A stretch of DNA of 64,000 bases from Alistipes sp. (GCA_017536555.1 JAFXHE010000003.1:214662-278661), one strand, 5' to 3'. Counted from the first letter of the stretch, positions 56,901-63,941 are shown. Translations and numbers: made by a program. Notes: generated by a model not told the origin, from the sequence alone.

Positions 56901-57250
56901 TGAATAGCAGAGAACTTGCCACTCGACTCCATCTCGGCAACTAAAGCACCGCTAACAGGCGAAGCACTCCACGCAGAGCCATCATATTTCAGATAGATAA
57001 TCTTCGCATTGTCAGAAACATAGTCGCCCGAAGATGTCGGACGACAGAAGATAGCAATCTGGTCACCCGCAGCCCACGCAGTCTTAACAGCACGTGTCGT
57101 AGCATCGAAACCGCCCTTATCGGCAACGTTGAACTCAACGGCATAGTCAGATACCTGTGGCGTATCGAAAACCTCATCCTTGGTACATCCTATAGCCACC
57201 ACAGCTACCGCCATAGCAGCTAAAAATATATTTATAAGTCTCATCTTCAT
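53957..57250 (-). CDS. Large BspA-like leucine-rich-repeat surface lipoprotein
   Basis: This 1097-residue lipoprotein (MKMRLINIFLAAMAVAVVAIGC, Cys 22) is followed by TKDEVFD, resembling the acidic surface-export signal of Bacteroidetes lipoproteins. A fimbrillin-like N-terminal region occupies about 30-325. The linker WYTATAKVEPNDKTVFGATY is the same as in the paralogue at 3031. Two LRR_5 blocks follow, each built from 23-residue units SLTSVTIPDSVTTIGxxAF, with EFKGKFAADGGRCLIKDNTI inserts. Each block closes with its own C-terminal cap (CKPTTPP, RKIYVPAGSVEAYKAK), the first near 600-625 and the second at the end. A full-length internal duplication of the LRR domain, by comparison with the 674-residue paralogue, is therefore likely. 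Probable adhesin; ligand unknown. Confidence 0.86.
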   Translation of the reverse strand: MKMRLINIFLAAMAVAVVAIGCTKDEVFDTPQVSDYAVEFNVADKGGFDATTRAVKTAWAAGDQIAIFCRPTSSGDYVSDNAKIIYLKYDGSAWSASPVSGALVAEMESSGKFSAIHHRVGSDENITVNNSGTFETYNGGEILYYTGNYTKADGVISLGSITMSLFPNSGYVAGKLFQVSVPGLNAADGWTMAIANDNYTPSESNVTAIDQLAHYATYSGRFRFVVNDGTIGTWGGGYASYSECPCVQNGDDISFVFEQNYDLADTDANKRYHFYLTNGTDVYTYTIDRGAHDGSKYVKNLEIGHAYLLPAISNWTNHNAPANDEIWYTATAKVEPNDKTVFGATYLSNVWDSATGKGVITFDGNVTKIGVWAFVWCSKLTSVTIPDSVTTIEEGAFSDCTNLASVTIPDSVTTIGGWAFRDCHSLTSVTIPDSVKTIGDYALCYCTNLTSVTIPDSVKTIGAGVFCGCESLKEFKGKFAADGGRCLIKDNTIIAYAEASGTTYTIPDSVTTISESAFYDCTSLTSVTIPDSVTTIGIYAFEGCEGLASVTIPDSVTTIGEEAFSYCDSLKAVYCKPTTPPAGGNKMFYDNAAGRKIYVPAGSVEAYKAKEYWSDYKDYIFPASANDEIWYTNGSTTEPTAPYMPDAFGDATIQSNTYDAEKECWVIKFDKDLTVVGDDAFVECHSLTSVTIPDSVTTIGENAFYNCDGLTSVTIGDSVATIGDYAFYSCDNLTSVTIPDSVKTIGYCAFYECGILTSVTIGDSVTTIGDFAFSWCPNLTSVTIPDSVTTLGVGAFEGCKSLEEFKGKFAADGGRCLIKDNTIIAYANASGTTYTIPDSVTAIGEEAFYYSPSLTSVTIPNSVKTIGMYAFADCEGLASVTIGNSVTTIGEYTFNWCIKLTSVTIPDSVTTIGTGAFEGCDSLNEFKGKFAAADGRCLIMDNTLIAYAYASGTTYTIPDSVTTIGKSAFNSCESLTSVTIPDSVTTIEKDAFRFCKALASVTIGNSVKTIGSQAFAYCTKLTSVTIPDSVTTIVGAAFYGCSSLETVYCKPTTPPTGGYNMFYGNASGRKIYVPAGSVEAYKAKQYWSAYKDYIVAE

Positions 57251-57268
57251 AAATTTTTAAGTTAGACA

Positions 57269-57418
57269 CTACCACCACTCCTCTTCTGATTCAAAACCAT
57301 CATAGAATGGATCGCCATAGCTGGGATCATTCTCCGAAACAGCAAAGCCCTGCTCCACGTCCGCCTCTACGACCTCCAATAGTGGAGTTTCGTAGTACAA
57401 CAAATCTGTCGTCTTCAT
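57269..57418 (-). CDS. Small VEQGF-motif peptide preceding the second BspA-like gene
   Basis: This 49-residue acidic peptide starts MKTTDLLYYETPLLEVVEAD, continues VEQGFAVSENDPSYGDP and ends EEEWW. It is homologous to the 40-residue peptide at 2863-2985: shared residues include MK, LL, Y, P, EV, E, VEQGF, S, DP and the final EW. The stop lies 18 bp before the lipoprotein start, so the genes should be co-transcribed and perhaps translationally coupled. There is no signal peptide, membrane helix or Cys. The peptide is more acidic and aromatic than its partner, with an added DPFYDGFESEEE tail. Function unknown; I do not recognise a family name. Confidence 0.65.
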   Translation of the reverse strand: MKTTDLLYYETPLLEVVEADVEQGFAVSENDPSYGDPFYDGFESEEEWW

Positions 57419-57747
57419 AAGCTTAATGTTTTATGTTAGTAATATATTAGCTACAATAAGTCATAGCTCGATACGTTGGTAACGAGCTACAAAATGTCTA
57501 TAATCAACTTTTGTTTATCGACAACACAGATGTTATTCCACTGATAATCAGCAAAATACCCCCCCTATAAAATTTTTATTAAAGGGCAACCAAATATCTA
57601 CTTGGCGCGTTGTCATATAGGTTATACGATGAAATAATTATTAGCAAATATACGAAAAAATGACCAAACAAACAAGAAAAAGTGTCATAAAATTTATAAA
57701 TCGCCGCTATAGTTAGCTACAAGGCACTATTTTATCGCGTTATACAG

Positions 57748-57804
57748 ATTGATTGCGTTGTGCGCGATTGATTGCATTGTGCGCGATTGATTGCGTTGTG
57801 CGCG
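57748..57804. repeat. 19-bp tandem repeat, three copies
   Basis: ATTGATTGCGTTGTGCGCG is present three times in direct succession from 57748, with one base changed in the second copy (GCATTG). Confidence 0.85.
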
Positions 57805-57978
57805 CAAAAATATCCTAAATGGCGCAAATATCCCTCAAAAGGGGAAAAAGGGAGCGCAGCAAGCAATAAACGGAGTGTGACAGCCGTTATCTTGGCACGA
57901 GTATTGCACATTACTCGGACAGCTACGTTGGCAACGAGACAACGTAGTTAGGTTTCTTCATTTATTTAAGTTTGGGTT

Positions 57979-58071
57979 AGTAGTTTTACAGAATTTGTTT
58001 CTGGAACACAGGGAGCCGTCGTGAGACGCCTCCCTGTTGTTTTTTTCCAGAAACAAGCCTGTAAAACTACT
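57979..58071. repeat. Nested inverted repeat, about 93 bp
   Basis: Outer arms start AGTAGTTTTACAG and end TTGTTTCTGGA (57979-58005), matched by their near-complement at 58046-58071. Inside, ACAGGGAG (58008-58015) pairs with CTCCCTGT (58030-58037), followed by a run of T. The outer left arm is a shortened member of the repeat family found at 58237 and 59323. Confidence 0.75.
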
Positions 58072-58236
58072 GACGATTCTCTCGGTGTGGCAGAGTAACC
58101 TGCGAGGTGTGATGTCTGGCGCGTTGCGTTGCAACATATAGGCTGTGAAGCATCGTTGCCATTTGTGAGCAAGCTCCCACAGCACGATACCTCACAGCCT
58201 ACGCCTACGTCGTCAGCCAAACATCACCACTCTTCG

Positions 58237-58324
58237 CTCTGCGCAAACCTTAAAGAACGTTAGTAGTTTCGATAGGTGTTCCGCTACGCTACACAAAAGA
58301 GTTGATAGAATTTGTTGCTGGAGG
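58237..58324. repeat. Interspersed ~85-bp repeat, copy 1
   Basis: CTCTGCGCAAACCTTAAAGA through GAATTTGTTGCTGGAGG, immediately after the Fic stop. Shared with copy 2 at 59323-59412 at most positions, in the same orientation, including GTAGTTT, AGGTGTT, CGCTACACA and AATTTGTT.CTGGA. Confidence 0.85.
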
Positions 58325-58327
58325 TCT

Positions 58328-59215
58328 TTAGTATCTCACCTTAAAATAGTCGAGCACCGCTTTATAATTATCTTGCGCCGTTAGGCAGGTGTCGAGAAGA
58401 TAGCCTCGCACACTATGCCACTCCCGCAGACCGCGATAGTAGAACATTTTGAGCTCCTCGGTGATGATAAACGGCACATAGCCATTCGCCATGCACTCCT
58501 TGAACATCACAAGCCTGCCAACACGACCATTGCCATCTTGGAATGGGTGTATCGCCTCGAAACGCTGGTGCAGGTCGATGATATCCTCAAACGACTTTCT
58601 CTTTTTGCCGTTGTACTCCTTGAGCAGTGCCTTTATCTCACGATGTACATCTTCGGGTGCGGTGGTCTCGTTGCCACCCACCTCATTGGGTAGGCGTTTA
58701 TAGTCGCCAACAATAAACCAATCCTTACGACTATCCGAGGTACCCATCTTGAGTGTCGAGTGCAACTCCTTGATAAGGCTCTCGGTCAGCTTCTCCTCGG
58801 CTCGGTCGATAATAAGGTCGATGCAACGGAAGTGATTTGTCGTCTCGATGATATCATCCACACGCACGCTCTCGCCCTCGATGCCGACGGTGTTGGTCTC
58901 GAAGATGTAGCGCGTCTGGTCGTGCGTCAGGCGGCTGCCCTCGATATGGTTGGAGTTGTAGGTAAGGTCGATTTGTGTCTTGTGATAGATGCCACCTTTG
59001 AGCTTCGCCTCCTTCTCTTGGCGCAGAACAACGAGCAGTGGCATCGCCTTTCGCTGACGAGGTTTTCTACCAGGCAACTCCGCATCAGCAGGAATACTCC
59101 AGGTCTTACCCACGAGGGTTACGCCCTCAATCTTTCCGAGAGCACAATAATTACGCGCTGTGCGCTCCGAGATGCCAAATTTTGAGGCAAACTCTGCAAC
59201 TGAAATATACTTCAT
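58328..59215 (-). CDS. Fic-family protein with N-terminal DNA-binding-like domain
   Basis: This is a 295-residue Fic protein. The catalytic motif HPFQDGNGRVGR is intact at 223-234, so AMP- or other nucleotide-transfer activity to target hydroxyls is expected. An inhibitory motif of the SxxxEG type, SNHIEG, lies N-terminal at 88-93, placing it in the self-inhibited class II. Residues 1-45 (YISVAEFASKFGISERTARNY, ALGKIEGVTLVGKTW) look like a helix-turn-helix DNA-binding module. The gene is flanked by two copies of an 85-bp repeat and is next to ParDE. Toxin-like or regulatory roles are both possible; targets are unknown. Confidence 0.9.
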   Translation of the reverse strand: MKYISVAEFASKFGISERTARNYCALGKIEGVTLVGKTWSIPADAELPGRKPRQRKAMPLLVVLRQEKEAKLKGGIYHKTQIDLTYNSNHIEGSRLTHDQTRYIFETNTVGIEGESVRVDDIIETTNHFRCIDLIIDRAEEKLTESLIKELHSTLKMGTSDSRKDWFIVGDYKRLPNEVGGNETTAPEDVHREIKALLKEYNGKKRKSFEDIIDLHQRFEAIHPFQDGNGRVGRLVMFKECMANGYVPFIITEELKMFYYRGLREWHSVRGYLLDTCLTAQDNYKAVLDYFKVRY

Positions 59216-59322
59216 AGACTACAACTATCGGCAAGTTTTAGACCGATTTTCTGTGCAAATATAGCAATTCTTGCCGATAACGGCAAATTAACCGCATACA
59301 TTTAGCATTTTTTCTATTTCCC

Positions 59323-59412
59323 CTCTTGCACAAACCTTAAAGAATGTTGGTAGTTTGGTAAGGTGTTACGCTTCGCTACACAGAGTTGTTAATGGAATTT
59401 GTTTCTGGAAGG
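59323..59412. repeat. Interspersed ~85-bp repeat, copy 2
   Basis: CTCTTGCACAAACCTTAAAG through GAATTTGTTTCTGGAAGG, between the Fic promoter side and the parE stop. Same orientation as copy 1. Confidence 0.85.
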
Positions 59413-59460
59413 CGAGCGGCATATAATTCCAAATTTATTGTAGGGTGAAAGTGTTTTCAG

Positions 59461-59766
59461 CTAATCTTCCAATACACGATGTTTTAGATCCATCCGTTGG
59501 TGTAATATTCTTATGACAAGTATATCTTTATCTGCAAGTATGCGGTAAAAGATGATATGTTTATTGGCTCTATATCCGTACAGACCCTCTGCGATTTCTT
59601 CATACTTTAAGCCGAATAGTCGAGGGTTCTCGGTGATTTTCTGAAACGATGCGATCAGCATATTGTAATAGTCGTCAGCTTGTCGCTCCGACCAAGTGTC
59701 AACCGTATATTCCCAGATGTTGGATAAGTCCTCGACTGCCTTGTTGGTTAGGTGATATTTAGCCAT
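59461..59766 (-). CDS. ParE/RelE-family toxin
   Basis: This 101-residue toxin has the ParE fold pattern: [19 protein letters not shown] at the N-terminus, [23 protein letters not shown] in the middle, and [33 protein letters not shown] in the C-terminal beta sheet. ParE toxins usually poison gyrase. It overlaps the antitoxin gene by 8 bp, consistent with translational coupling, and the pair is complete. It stands between repeat copies 2 and 3. Confidence 0.9.
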   Translation of the reverse strand: MAKYHLTNKAVEDLSNIWEYTVDTWSERQADDYYNMLIASFQKITENPRLFGLKYEEIAEGLYGYRANKHIIFYRILADKDILVIRILHQRMDLKHRVLED

Positions 59767-60004
59767 TTGCTCGTTTTGCTTTTAGTGCTTTAAGATGCTC
59801 TTCAGCATTAAATCCAGAGGCAATACCACTCTCAACACCCTCGGCAATTGCCATCTTCAGCTCTTGCAGATGACTCTCGTTCTCCTCCAAAAGGCGCAAG
59901 CCGGCACGAATAACCTCGCTGGCATTATTGTAACGCCCTTGCTCAACTTTCATTCGGATAAAATTCTCGAAATAAGTTCCCAATGCTACAGATGTCGTTT
60001 TCAT
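59759..60004 (-). CDS. ParD-family antitoxin
   Basis: This 81-residue antitoxin starts [20 protein letters not shown] and has the ribbon-helix-helix DNA-binding N-terminus followed by [21 protein letters not shown], the hallmark of ParD. The C-terminal [12 protein letters not shown] region would wrap the toxin. The start at 60004 is preferred since an upstream Met would add 26 residues across the operator. A palindrome GTTACCAA-ATA-TTGGTAAC overlaps its -7 box, so autoregulation by the ParDE complex is likely. Confidence 0.9.
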   Translation of the reverse strand: MKTTSVALGTYFENFIRMKVEQGRYNNASEVIRAGLRLLEENESHLQELKMAIAEGVESGIASGFNAEEHLKALKAKRANG

Positions 60005-60021
60005 ATCGCAATAATTTTCTA

Positions 60022-60044
60022 CAAAGTTACCAATATTTGGTAAC
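60022..60044 (-). promoter_or_regulatory. parDE promoter with overlapping palindromic operator
   Basis: Minus-strand TAACTTTG (60022-60029) fits TAnnTTTG. It overlaps one arm of the palindrome GTTACCAA, 3-bp centre, TTGGTAAC at 60026-60044. The arrangement is expected of an RHH repressor site. Confidence 0.75.
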
Positions 60045-60073
60045 AAAACAAATTTTCTGCCAAAATTTTTACA

Positions 60074-60105
60074 CTTGCGCAATCCTTAAAGGATGTTGGT
60101 AGTAT
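60074..60105. repeat. Interspersed repeat, partial copy 3
   Basis: CTTGCGCAATCCTTAAAGGA then TGTTGGTAGTAT matches the first third of copies 1 and 2. The match stops where the 9-bp repeats begin. Confidence 0.7.
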
Positions 60106-60383
60106 AAGGAATATAAGGAATATAGGGAATATAGGGAATATAGGGAATTTAAGGAATTTAGGGATAAAACGCTATCTCGCCTAAACTCTCTAAACTCTCT
60201 AAACTCCTTAAGGAATTTAGGGAATTTAGGGAATTTAGGGAATTTAGGGATAAAACACTACCTCGCCTAATCTCCCTAAACTCCCTAAACTCTATAAACC
60301 CACTAAACTCGCCTAAACTCACTAAACTCACTAAACTCACTAAACTCCCTAAACTCTCTAATCTCCCTAAACTCCTTAACCTC
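60103..60383. repeat. Two tandem 9-bp-repeat hairpins
   Basis: Units of GGGAATTTA (or GGGAATATA) on one side and TAAACTCCC-type units on the other form two imperfect giant hairpins, about 60103-60209 and 60210-60383. Each has the same loop, GGGATAAAACxCTAxCTCGCC, at 60160-60181 and 60246-60266. Arms consist of several copies each of the 9-bp unit and its approximate complement. Confidence 0.8.
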
Positions 60384-60394
60384 TTACAAACAAA

Positions 60395-60432
60395 AATTAG
60401 CCTAAAGGCACAAGATGTCTTTAGGCTAATTT
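60395..60432 (-). terminator. Terminator after the glutathione peroxidase gene
   Basis: AAATTAGCCTAAAG pairs with CTTTAGGCTAATTT around a short loop; on the minus strand TTTTTG follows the stem, about 17 bp after the stop. Confidence 0.85.
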
Positions 60433-60448
60433 AATATTACAGGCTGCG

Positions 60449-61039
60449 TTAGAGCAGTGCCTCGATGGCGGCGGCTACGCGCTCCATATCTGCCGTAGGC
60501 TCGAAGCGTGCCACAACACGACCCTCGCGGTCAACAAGGAACTTGGTGAAGTTCCACTTGATATCCGCCTTCGACGCGTAGTCGGCATCTGCCTCCGAGA
60601 GCATCTTCTCGAGTATCGGCGTGAGCTTATGATCCTTATCGAAGCCCTCAAAGCCCCTCTGCGCCTTGAGCCACGCATATAGCGGCGTCTCATTAGCGCC
60701 ATTCACCTCAATCTTCTTGAACTGCGGGAAGGTTGTGCCATAGTTGAGCTGGCAGAACTGCGTAGTCTCGGCATCGCTCTCGGGCGACTGGTTGCCAAAC
60801 TGGTTGCAGGGAAAGTCCAAGAGGACAAAGCCACGATCAGCAAAACGCTTGTTTATAGCCTCCAAGTCGTCGTACTGCGGCGTGAAGCCACACTTGCTCG
60901 CAGTGTTCACGATAAGCATCACCTGACCCTTATATGCATCGAGCTTAACGGGCTTGTCGCCCTGTGCCATAACCTCAATGTCGTATATCGTCTTACTCTT
61001 GCTTGTGCCGCAGCAGCAGCTCTTGTATGTTGTCTTCAT
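60449..61039 (-). CDS. Glutathione peroxidase family protein
   Basis: This 196-residue thiol peroxidase of the glutathione peroxidase family reduces hydroperoxides, in bacteria usually with thioredoxin as donor. Blocks are VMLIVNTASKCGFTPQY (catalytic Cys about 52), FVLLDFPCNQFGNQSPES (the family's FPCNQFG..EP region) and ADIKWNFTKFLVDREG. An N-terminal SCCCG stretch precedes the domain and is unusual; it may be a short Cys-rich lead or part of a secreted or lipidated form, though no clear signal peptide is seen. It is alone between the repeat hairpins and the DUF975-like gene. Confidence 0.9.
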   Translation of the reverse strand: MKTTYKSCCCGTSKSKTIYDIEVMAQGDKPVKLDAYKGQVMLIVNTASKCGFTPQYDDLEAINKRFADRGFVLLDFPCNQFGNQSPESDAETTQFCQLNYGTTFPQFKKIEVNGANETPLYAWLKAQRGFEGFDKDHKLTPILEKMLSEADADYASKADIKWNFTKFLVDREGRVVARFEPTADMERVAAAIEALL

Positions 61040-61220
61040 AGTTCTACTCTTTTATTAAGTTTATCTATTATTTTTGTTTACTCTATAATCAAATTTTATT
61101 CCACTGCAAAGGTACACACAAAAATTTAATCTCAAACATTTTTGCTTAAAATCATTAATCATATATTCTTATGGCACTATAAGTAGAACATATAATGCCC
61201 GCTGTGACACAACAAAAAAT

Positions 61221-61250
61221 GAGGCTGGCTACAGATTTTAGCCAACCTCA
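61221..61250 (-). terminator. Terminator after the DUF975-like gene
   Basis: GAGGCTGGCTA and TAGCCAACCTC form the stem; the minus strand continues with ATTTTTTG. Confidence 0.8.
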
Positions 61251-61280
61251 CGTATCTAAATATAGCTGATTATAAAGCCC

Positions 61281-61918
61281 TTACTCGATAACGGTTACGG
61301 GCGTATATTCAGCCTTAACATTCTCGTAGAACTTGGCGAATACGGTCATATAGTAGGGCACAATCCACAGCATAGGTATAAAGAGCAACAGTGCCGACAG
61401 GATGCTCAAACCTGCATATCCCAACAAGATAAGGAAGAGATCCATCTTATGACCATCCATCATCTTCATACTCTGGCAGATTGCCTGCTCGCCAGTAAGC
61501 GACGGGTTGTCGATGAGGATATATGGAGCCAGGAAGTATGACAGGCTCTTGATGATACCTGGAACAACCAGCAGCAACGACCACAAAAAGATATAGATAG
61601 CAGAGAGCAAGTTAACAGCTATGCTCTTCTTGTAGAATGTAGCATTGAACGCACCGAAGATATGGTCAGCATCGAGAGTCTCGCCACGCGAAAAGCGCAG
61701 ATAGGTCATATTTAGACCAAATGCAACGGGGAACGCAAAGAAGATATACGCCAAAAGATATATATACCTCCAGCCACGGAGCCCTCGGGGAATAACACCT
61801 GTGGCAATGATGCCACGATGCTCAACAACCAATAGACGATGGTTACGATAATACCCTTACCCCAATTACCTGATAATGCGGTTCTTGCCTCAATTCTAAT
61901 TTCAGGATTTGTCTTCAT
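61281..61918 (-). pseudogene. DUF975-family membrane protein, frameshifted at a (TA) run
   Basis: Two frames on the minus strand together encode a DUF975-like integral membrane protein. 61712-61918 gives the N-terminus (MKTNPEIRIEARTALSGNWG, first helix) and 61281-61753 in the next frame continues with AYIFFAFPVAFGLNMTYLRF, SRGETLDADHIFGAF and several helices to the stop. The frames differ by 2 nt, and the switch falls at a TATATATA run (61759-61766). Removing one TA restores one 211-residue reading frame (...VAGGIYLLAYIFF...). Either a real null or phase-variable allele or a sequencing error is possible. DUF975 proteins are small multi-helix membrane proteins of unknown function. Confidence 0.8.
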
Positions 61919-62266
61919 AATACAAATATTTTAAGTTAGACGATAATTTTGCGCTTCGGCAGATAGCACGACAAGGTGTTTATAGTCCAAATGCGAACTC
62001 AACACTACGAGTGTCGCCATAACACCACAAATTTACCAAAAAATTAGCCAATAAAACAAATAAATAGCACAAAAACTGCAACTGGCGGCTATTTACATAG
62101 ATTTTAGTGCGTGCGTGCATAGGCATCAGTCGTCATAGTGGCAATTAATTGTCACGCCGCACGATGGCAAAAAGCAGGGAAAAGAGTATTTTTTTGTGGT
62201 AAAAGTTTGCAGATTAAAAAATCTTGTGTACTTTTGTGCGCTCTTAAGATACGAAGAGCGGATAAT
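61919..62266. other. Intergenic AT-rich stretch upstream of tRNA-Thr
   Basis: No gene is seen. The only recognisable element is the tRNA promoter at 62206-62236. Confidence 0.6.
62206..62236 (+). promoter_or_regulatory. Consensus promoter of tRNA-Thr
   Basis: TTTG (62206-62209), 19 bp, TACTTTTG (62229-62236) matches the Bacteroidetes consensus exactly, 30 bp before the tRNA. Confidence 0.8.
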
Positions 62267-62338
<72 letters not shown>

Positions 62339-62344
62339 CTCAAC

Positions 62345-62376
62345 AAAAAATGCCATCCGAACAGGGTGGCATTTTT
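62345..62376. terminator. Terminator after tRNA-Thr
   Basis: AAAAAATGCCATCC pairs with GGGTGGCATTTTTT around a short loop. Both sides are T-rich in the reading direction, so it can work in both directions. Confidence 0.9.
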
Positions 62377-62464
62377 TGTTTTGTGGCGTGATGCAGGCTT
62401 TGGCGAGCGACATCTAAAGCCTCTCCTTATCAGAGTCAAAGCCCACTCCTTATCAAAGCCCTCC

Positions 62465-62899
62465 TTATCGTCGCATTGGGAATGAGAGGGTGCGGGCATC
62501 GCGGTAGGCTCCAGGGTAGTTATTCCACGGCATAAAGTTATACGCCGAGCCATTTGATATCGTGATTGAGGCATTACCGCCATCTCCAAGACGCAGAGTA
62601 ACAGAGTTATAGTCAACAAAGACGGGCTTCTGTATATTTATCGTAGGGGGTGTCGCCGTCTGCTCCCACAAGTGGGGTTTATCGCCAATAAGGTGGGGCA
62701 AGGGCGAGTAGAGGTGTGGTCGCCAGCTACGTATCATACGGCTACTCTCAAGCTCGGGCATAGCGAGGTGGTATCGCTCAAGCACCGCCATAGCTGCACT
62801 ATCGCTGGCTTCAAGTGTGATAGATGCCGTCTCGGGCTGCTGCGCCGAGGCACAGAGCGACATCACAACACCCGCAAATAGCAACAACAGCCTTTTCAT
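62465..62899 (-). CDS. Small exported protein of unknown function
   Basis: This 144-residue protein has signal peptide MKRLLLLFAGVVMSLCASAQQ; an upstream Met adds only three residues before the signal and is not preferred. The mature part is without recognised domain. It contains the segment LPHLIGDKPHLWEQ and a C-terminal beta-rich region (VDYNSVTLRLGDGGNASITI). The end (YRDARTLSFPMRR) suggests a truncated or a short partner domain, but no frameshift is seen. It sits between tRNA-Thr and the sigma factor gene. Confidence 0.55.
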   Translation of the reverse strand: MKRLLLLFAGVVMSLCASAQQPETASITLEASDSAAMAVLERYHLAMPELESSRMIRSWRPHLYSPLPHLIGDKPHLWEQTATPPTINIQKPVFVDYNSVTLRLGDGGNASITISNGSAYNFMPWNNYPGAYRDARTLSFPMRR

Positions 62900-63010
62900 A
62901 TCGAGCAACACGTTTTGAAGATAACCTACAAATATAACGCCTCAACGCCTTAAAAAGTATGTCGCAAGGCGAATGTTTCGTGCATAGCGAGGCATAAGGC
63001 ATATACTAAA

Positions 63011-63044
63011 ATGCCACCTGCGCAACATTCGTCGCAGGTGGCAT
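63011..63044 (-). terminator. Terminator after rpoD
   Basis: ATGCCACCTGCG at 63011-63022 pairs with CGCAGGTGGCAT ending at 63044; the minus-strand tail is TTTTAGTATATG. Confidence 0.8.
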
Positions 63045-63080
63045 ATTGCTTCGGGACGCTCGCATCCCCTATCACACAGA

Positions 63081-63941
63081 TTATCCGAGGTAGGACTTCA
63101 AGAGCTTACTACGCGATGACTGACGGAGCTTGCGTATAGCCTTCTCCTTAATCTGGCGCACACGCTCACGCGTAAGGTCAAACTTCTCACCTATCTCCTC
63201 GAGGGTCATCTCCGAGCAACCGATACCGAAGAAGTAGCGGATGATATCGCGCTCACGCTCTGTGAGTATCTCAAGGGCGCGCTCCACCTCTGTTGCCAAC
63301 GACTCATTGATAAGACCACGGTCAGCATTGGGCGAGTCGGTGTTTACAAGCACATCGAGAAGGCTGTTGTCCTCGCCATCGGCAAAGGGGGCATCCACAG
63401 AGATATGACGACCAGCAACACGCAGCGTGTCGGTGACCTTCTCCTTGGGCAACTCGAGAGCATTGGCAAGCTCCTCGGCAGAGGGGGTACGCTCGTGCTC
63501 CTGCTCGAAACGGGCAAACGCCTTGTTAATCTTATTGAGTGAGCCTACCTGGTTGAGCGGCAGACGCACGATACGCGACTGCTCGGCAAGTGCCTGCAAG
63601 ATAGACTGACGTATCCACCATACGGCATACGAGATAAACTTAAAGCCGCGTGTCTCATCGAACTTCTCGGCGGCCTTAATAAGACCGAGGTTACCCTCAT
63701 TGATAAGGTCGGGAAGACTCAAGCCCTGGTTCTGATACTGCTTTGCCACAGAGACCACGAAACGCAAGTTCGCCTTTGTGAGCTTCTCGAGAGCCTCCTG
63801 ATCACCCTTCTTTATTCGTTGCGCGAGTTCCACCTCCTCCTCAACAGAGATAAGTTCCTCTTTACCAATCTCCTGAAGGTACTTATCGAGTGAAGCACTC
63901 TCGCGGTTAGTGATAGATTTTGTAATCTTTAATTGACGCAT
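63081..63941 (-). CDS. rpoD: Primary sigma factor, short Bacteroidetes RpoD type
   Basis: This 286-residue housekeeping sigma factor has region 1.2/2 ([40 protein letters not shown] and [20 protein letters not shown]), region 3 and region 4 ([20 protein letters not shown], followed by the helix [11 protein letters not shown]). It lacks the long non-conserved region 1.1 of the proteobacterial factor, as is normal for Bacteroidetes. This factor recognises the TTTG-19-TAnnTTTG promoters found upstream of several genes in this window. Confidence 0.95.
   Translation of the reverse strand: MRQLKITKSITNRESASLDKYLQEIGKEELISVEEEVELAQRIKKGDQEALEKLTKANLRFVVSVAKQYQNQGLSLPDLINEGNLGLIKAAEKFDETRGFKFISYAVWWIRQSILQALAEQSRIVRLPLNQVGSLNKINKAFARFEQEHERTPSAEELANALELPKEKVTDTLRVAGRHISVDAPFADGEDNSLLDVLVNTDSPNADRGLINESLATEVERALEILTERERDIIRYFFGIGCSEMTLEEIGEKFDLTRERVRQIKEKAIRKLRQSSRSKLLKSYLG

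Larger units (their letters stand above)
57419..58236. other. Gene-poor stretch upstream of the second cassette, with repeats and hairpins
   Basis: No convincing gene. It contains a hairpin AGCTCG/CGAGCT at 57464-57487, a 19-bp tandem repeat (57748-57804), a hairpin CTACGTTG/CAACGTAG near 57923-57946 and a nested 93-bp inverted repeat (57979-58071). Two overlapping open frames on the minus strand (about 57960-58220) are built from the inverted repeat and lack any motif. The upstream part should contain the promoter of the peptide/BspA operon, but no clear box is seen. Confidence 0.6.
60005..60448. other. Intergenic region between parD and the peroxidase gene
   Basis: Contains the parDE operator, a shortened copy 3 of the interspersed repeat (60074-60105), the two 9-bp-repeat hairpins (60103-60383) and the peroxidase terminator. 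Open frames crossing the hairpins are repeat artefacts. Confidence 0.7.

Noticed and set aside
57958..58220. Two overlapping 75- and 84-residue frames
   Set aside because: They are built across the nested inverted repeat and have no motif.
58237..59412. Integron attC sites flanking Fic and ParDE
   Set aside because: No RYYYAAC/GTTRRRY core pair can be read in the repeat and no integrase gene is visible; kept only as a cassette-like arrangement.
60158..60340. 60-residue frame with LNSLNSLNS repeats
   Set aside because: Produced by the 9-bp repeats.
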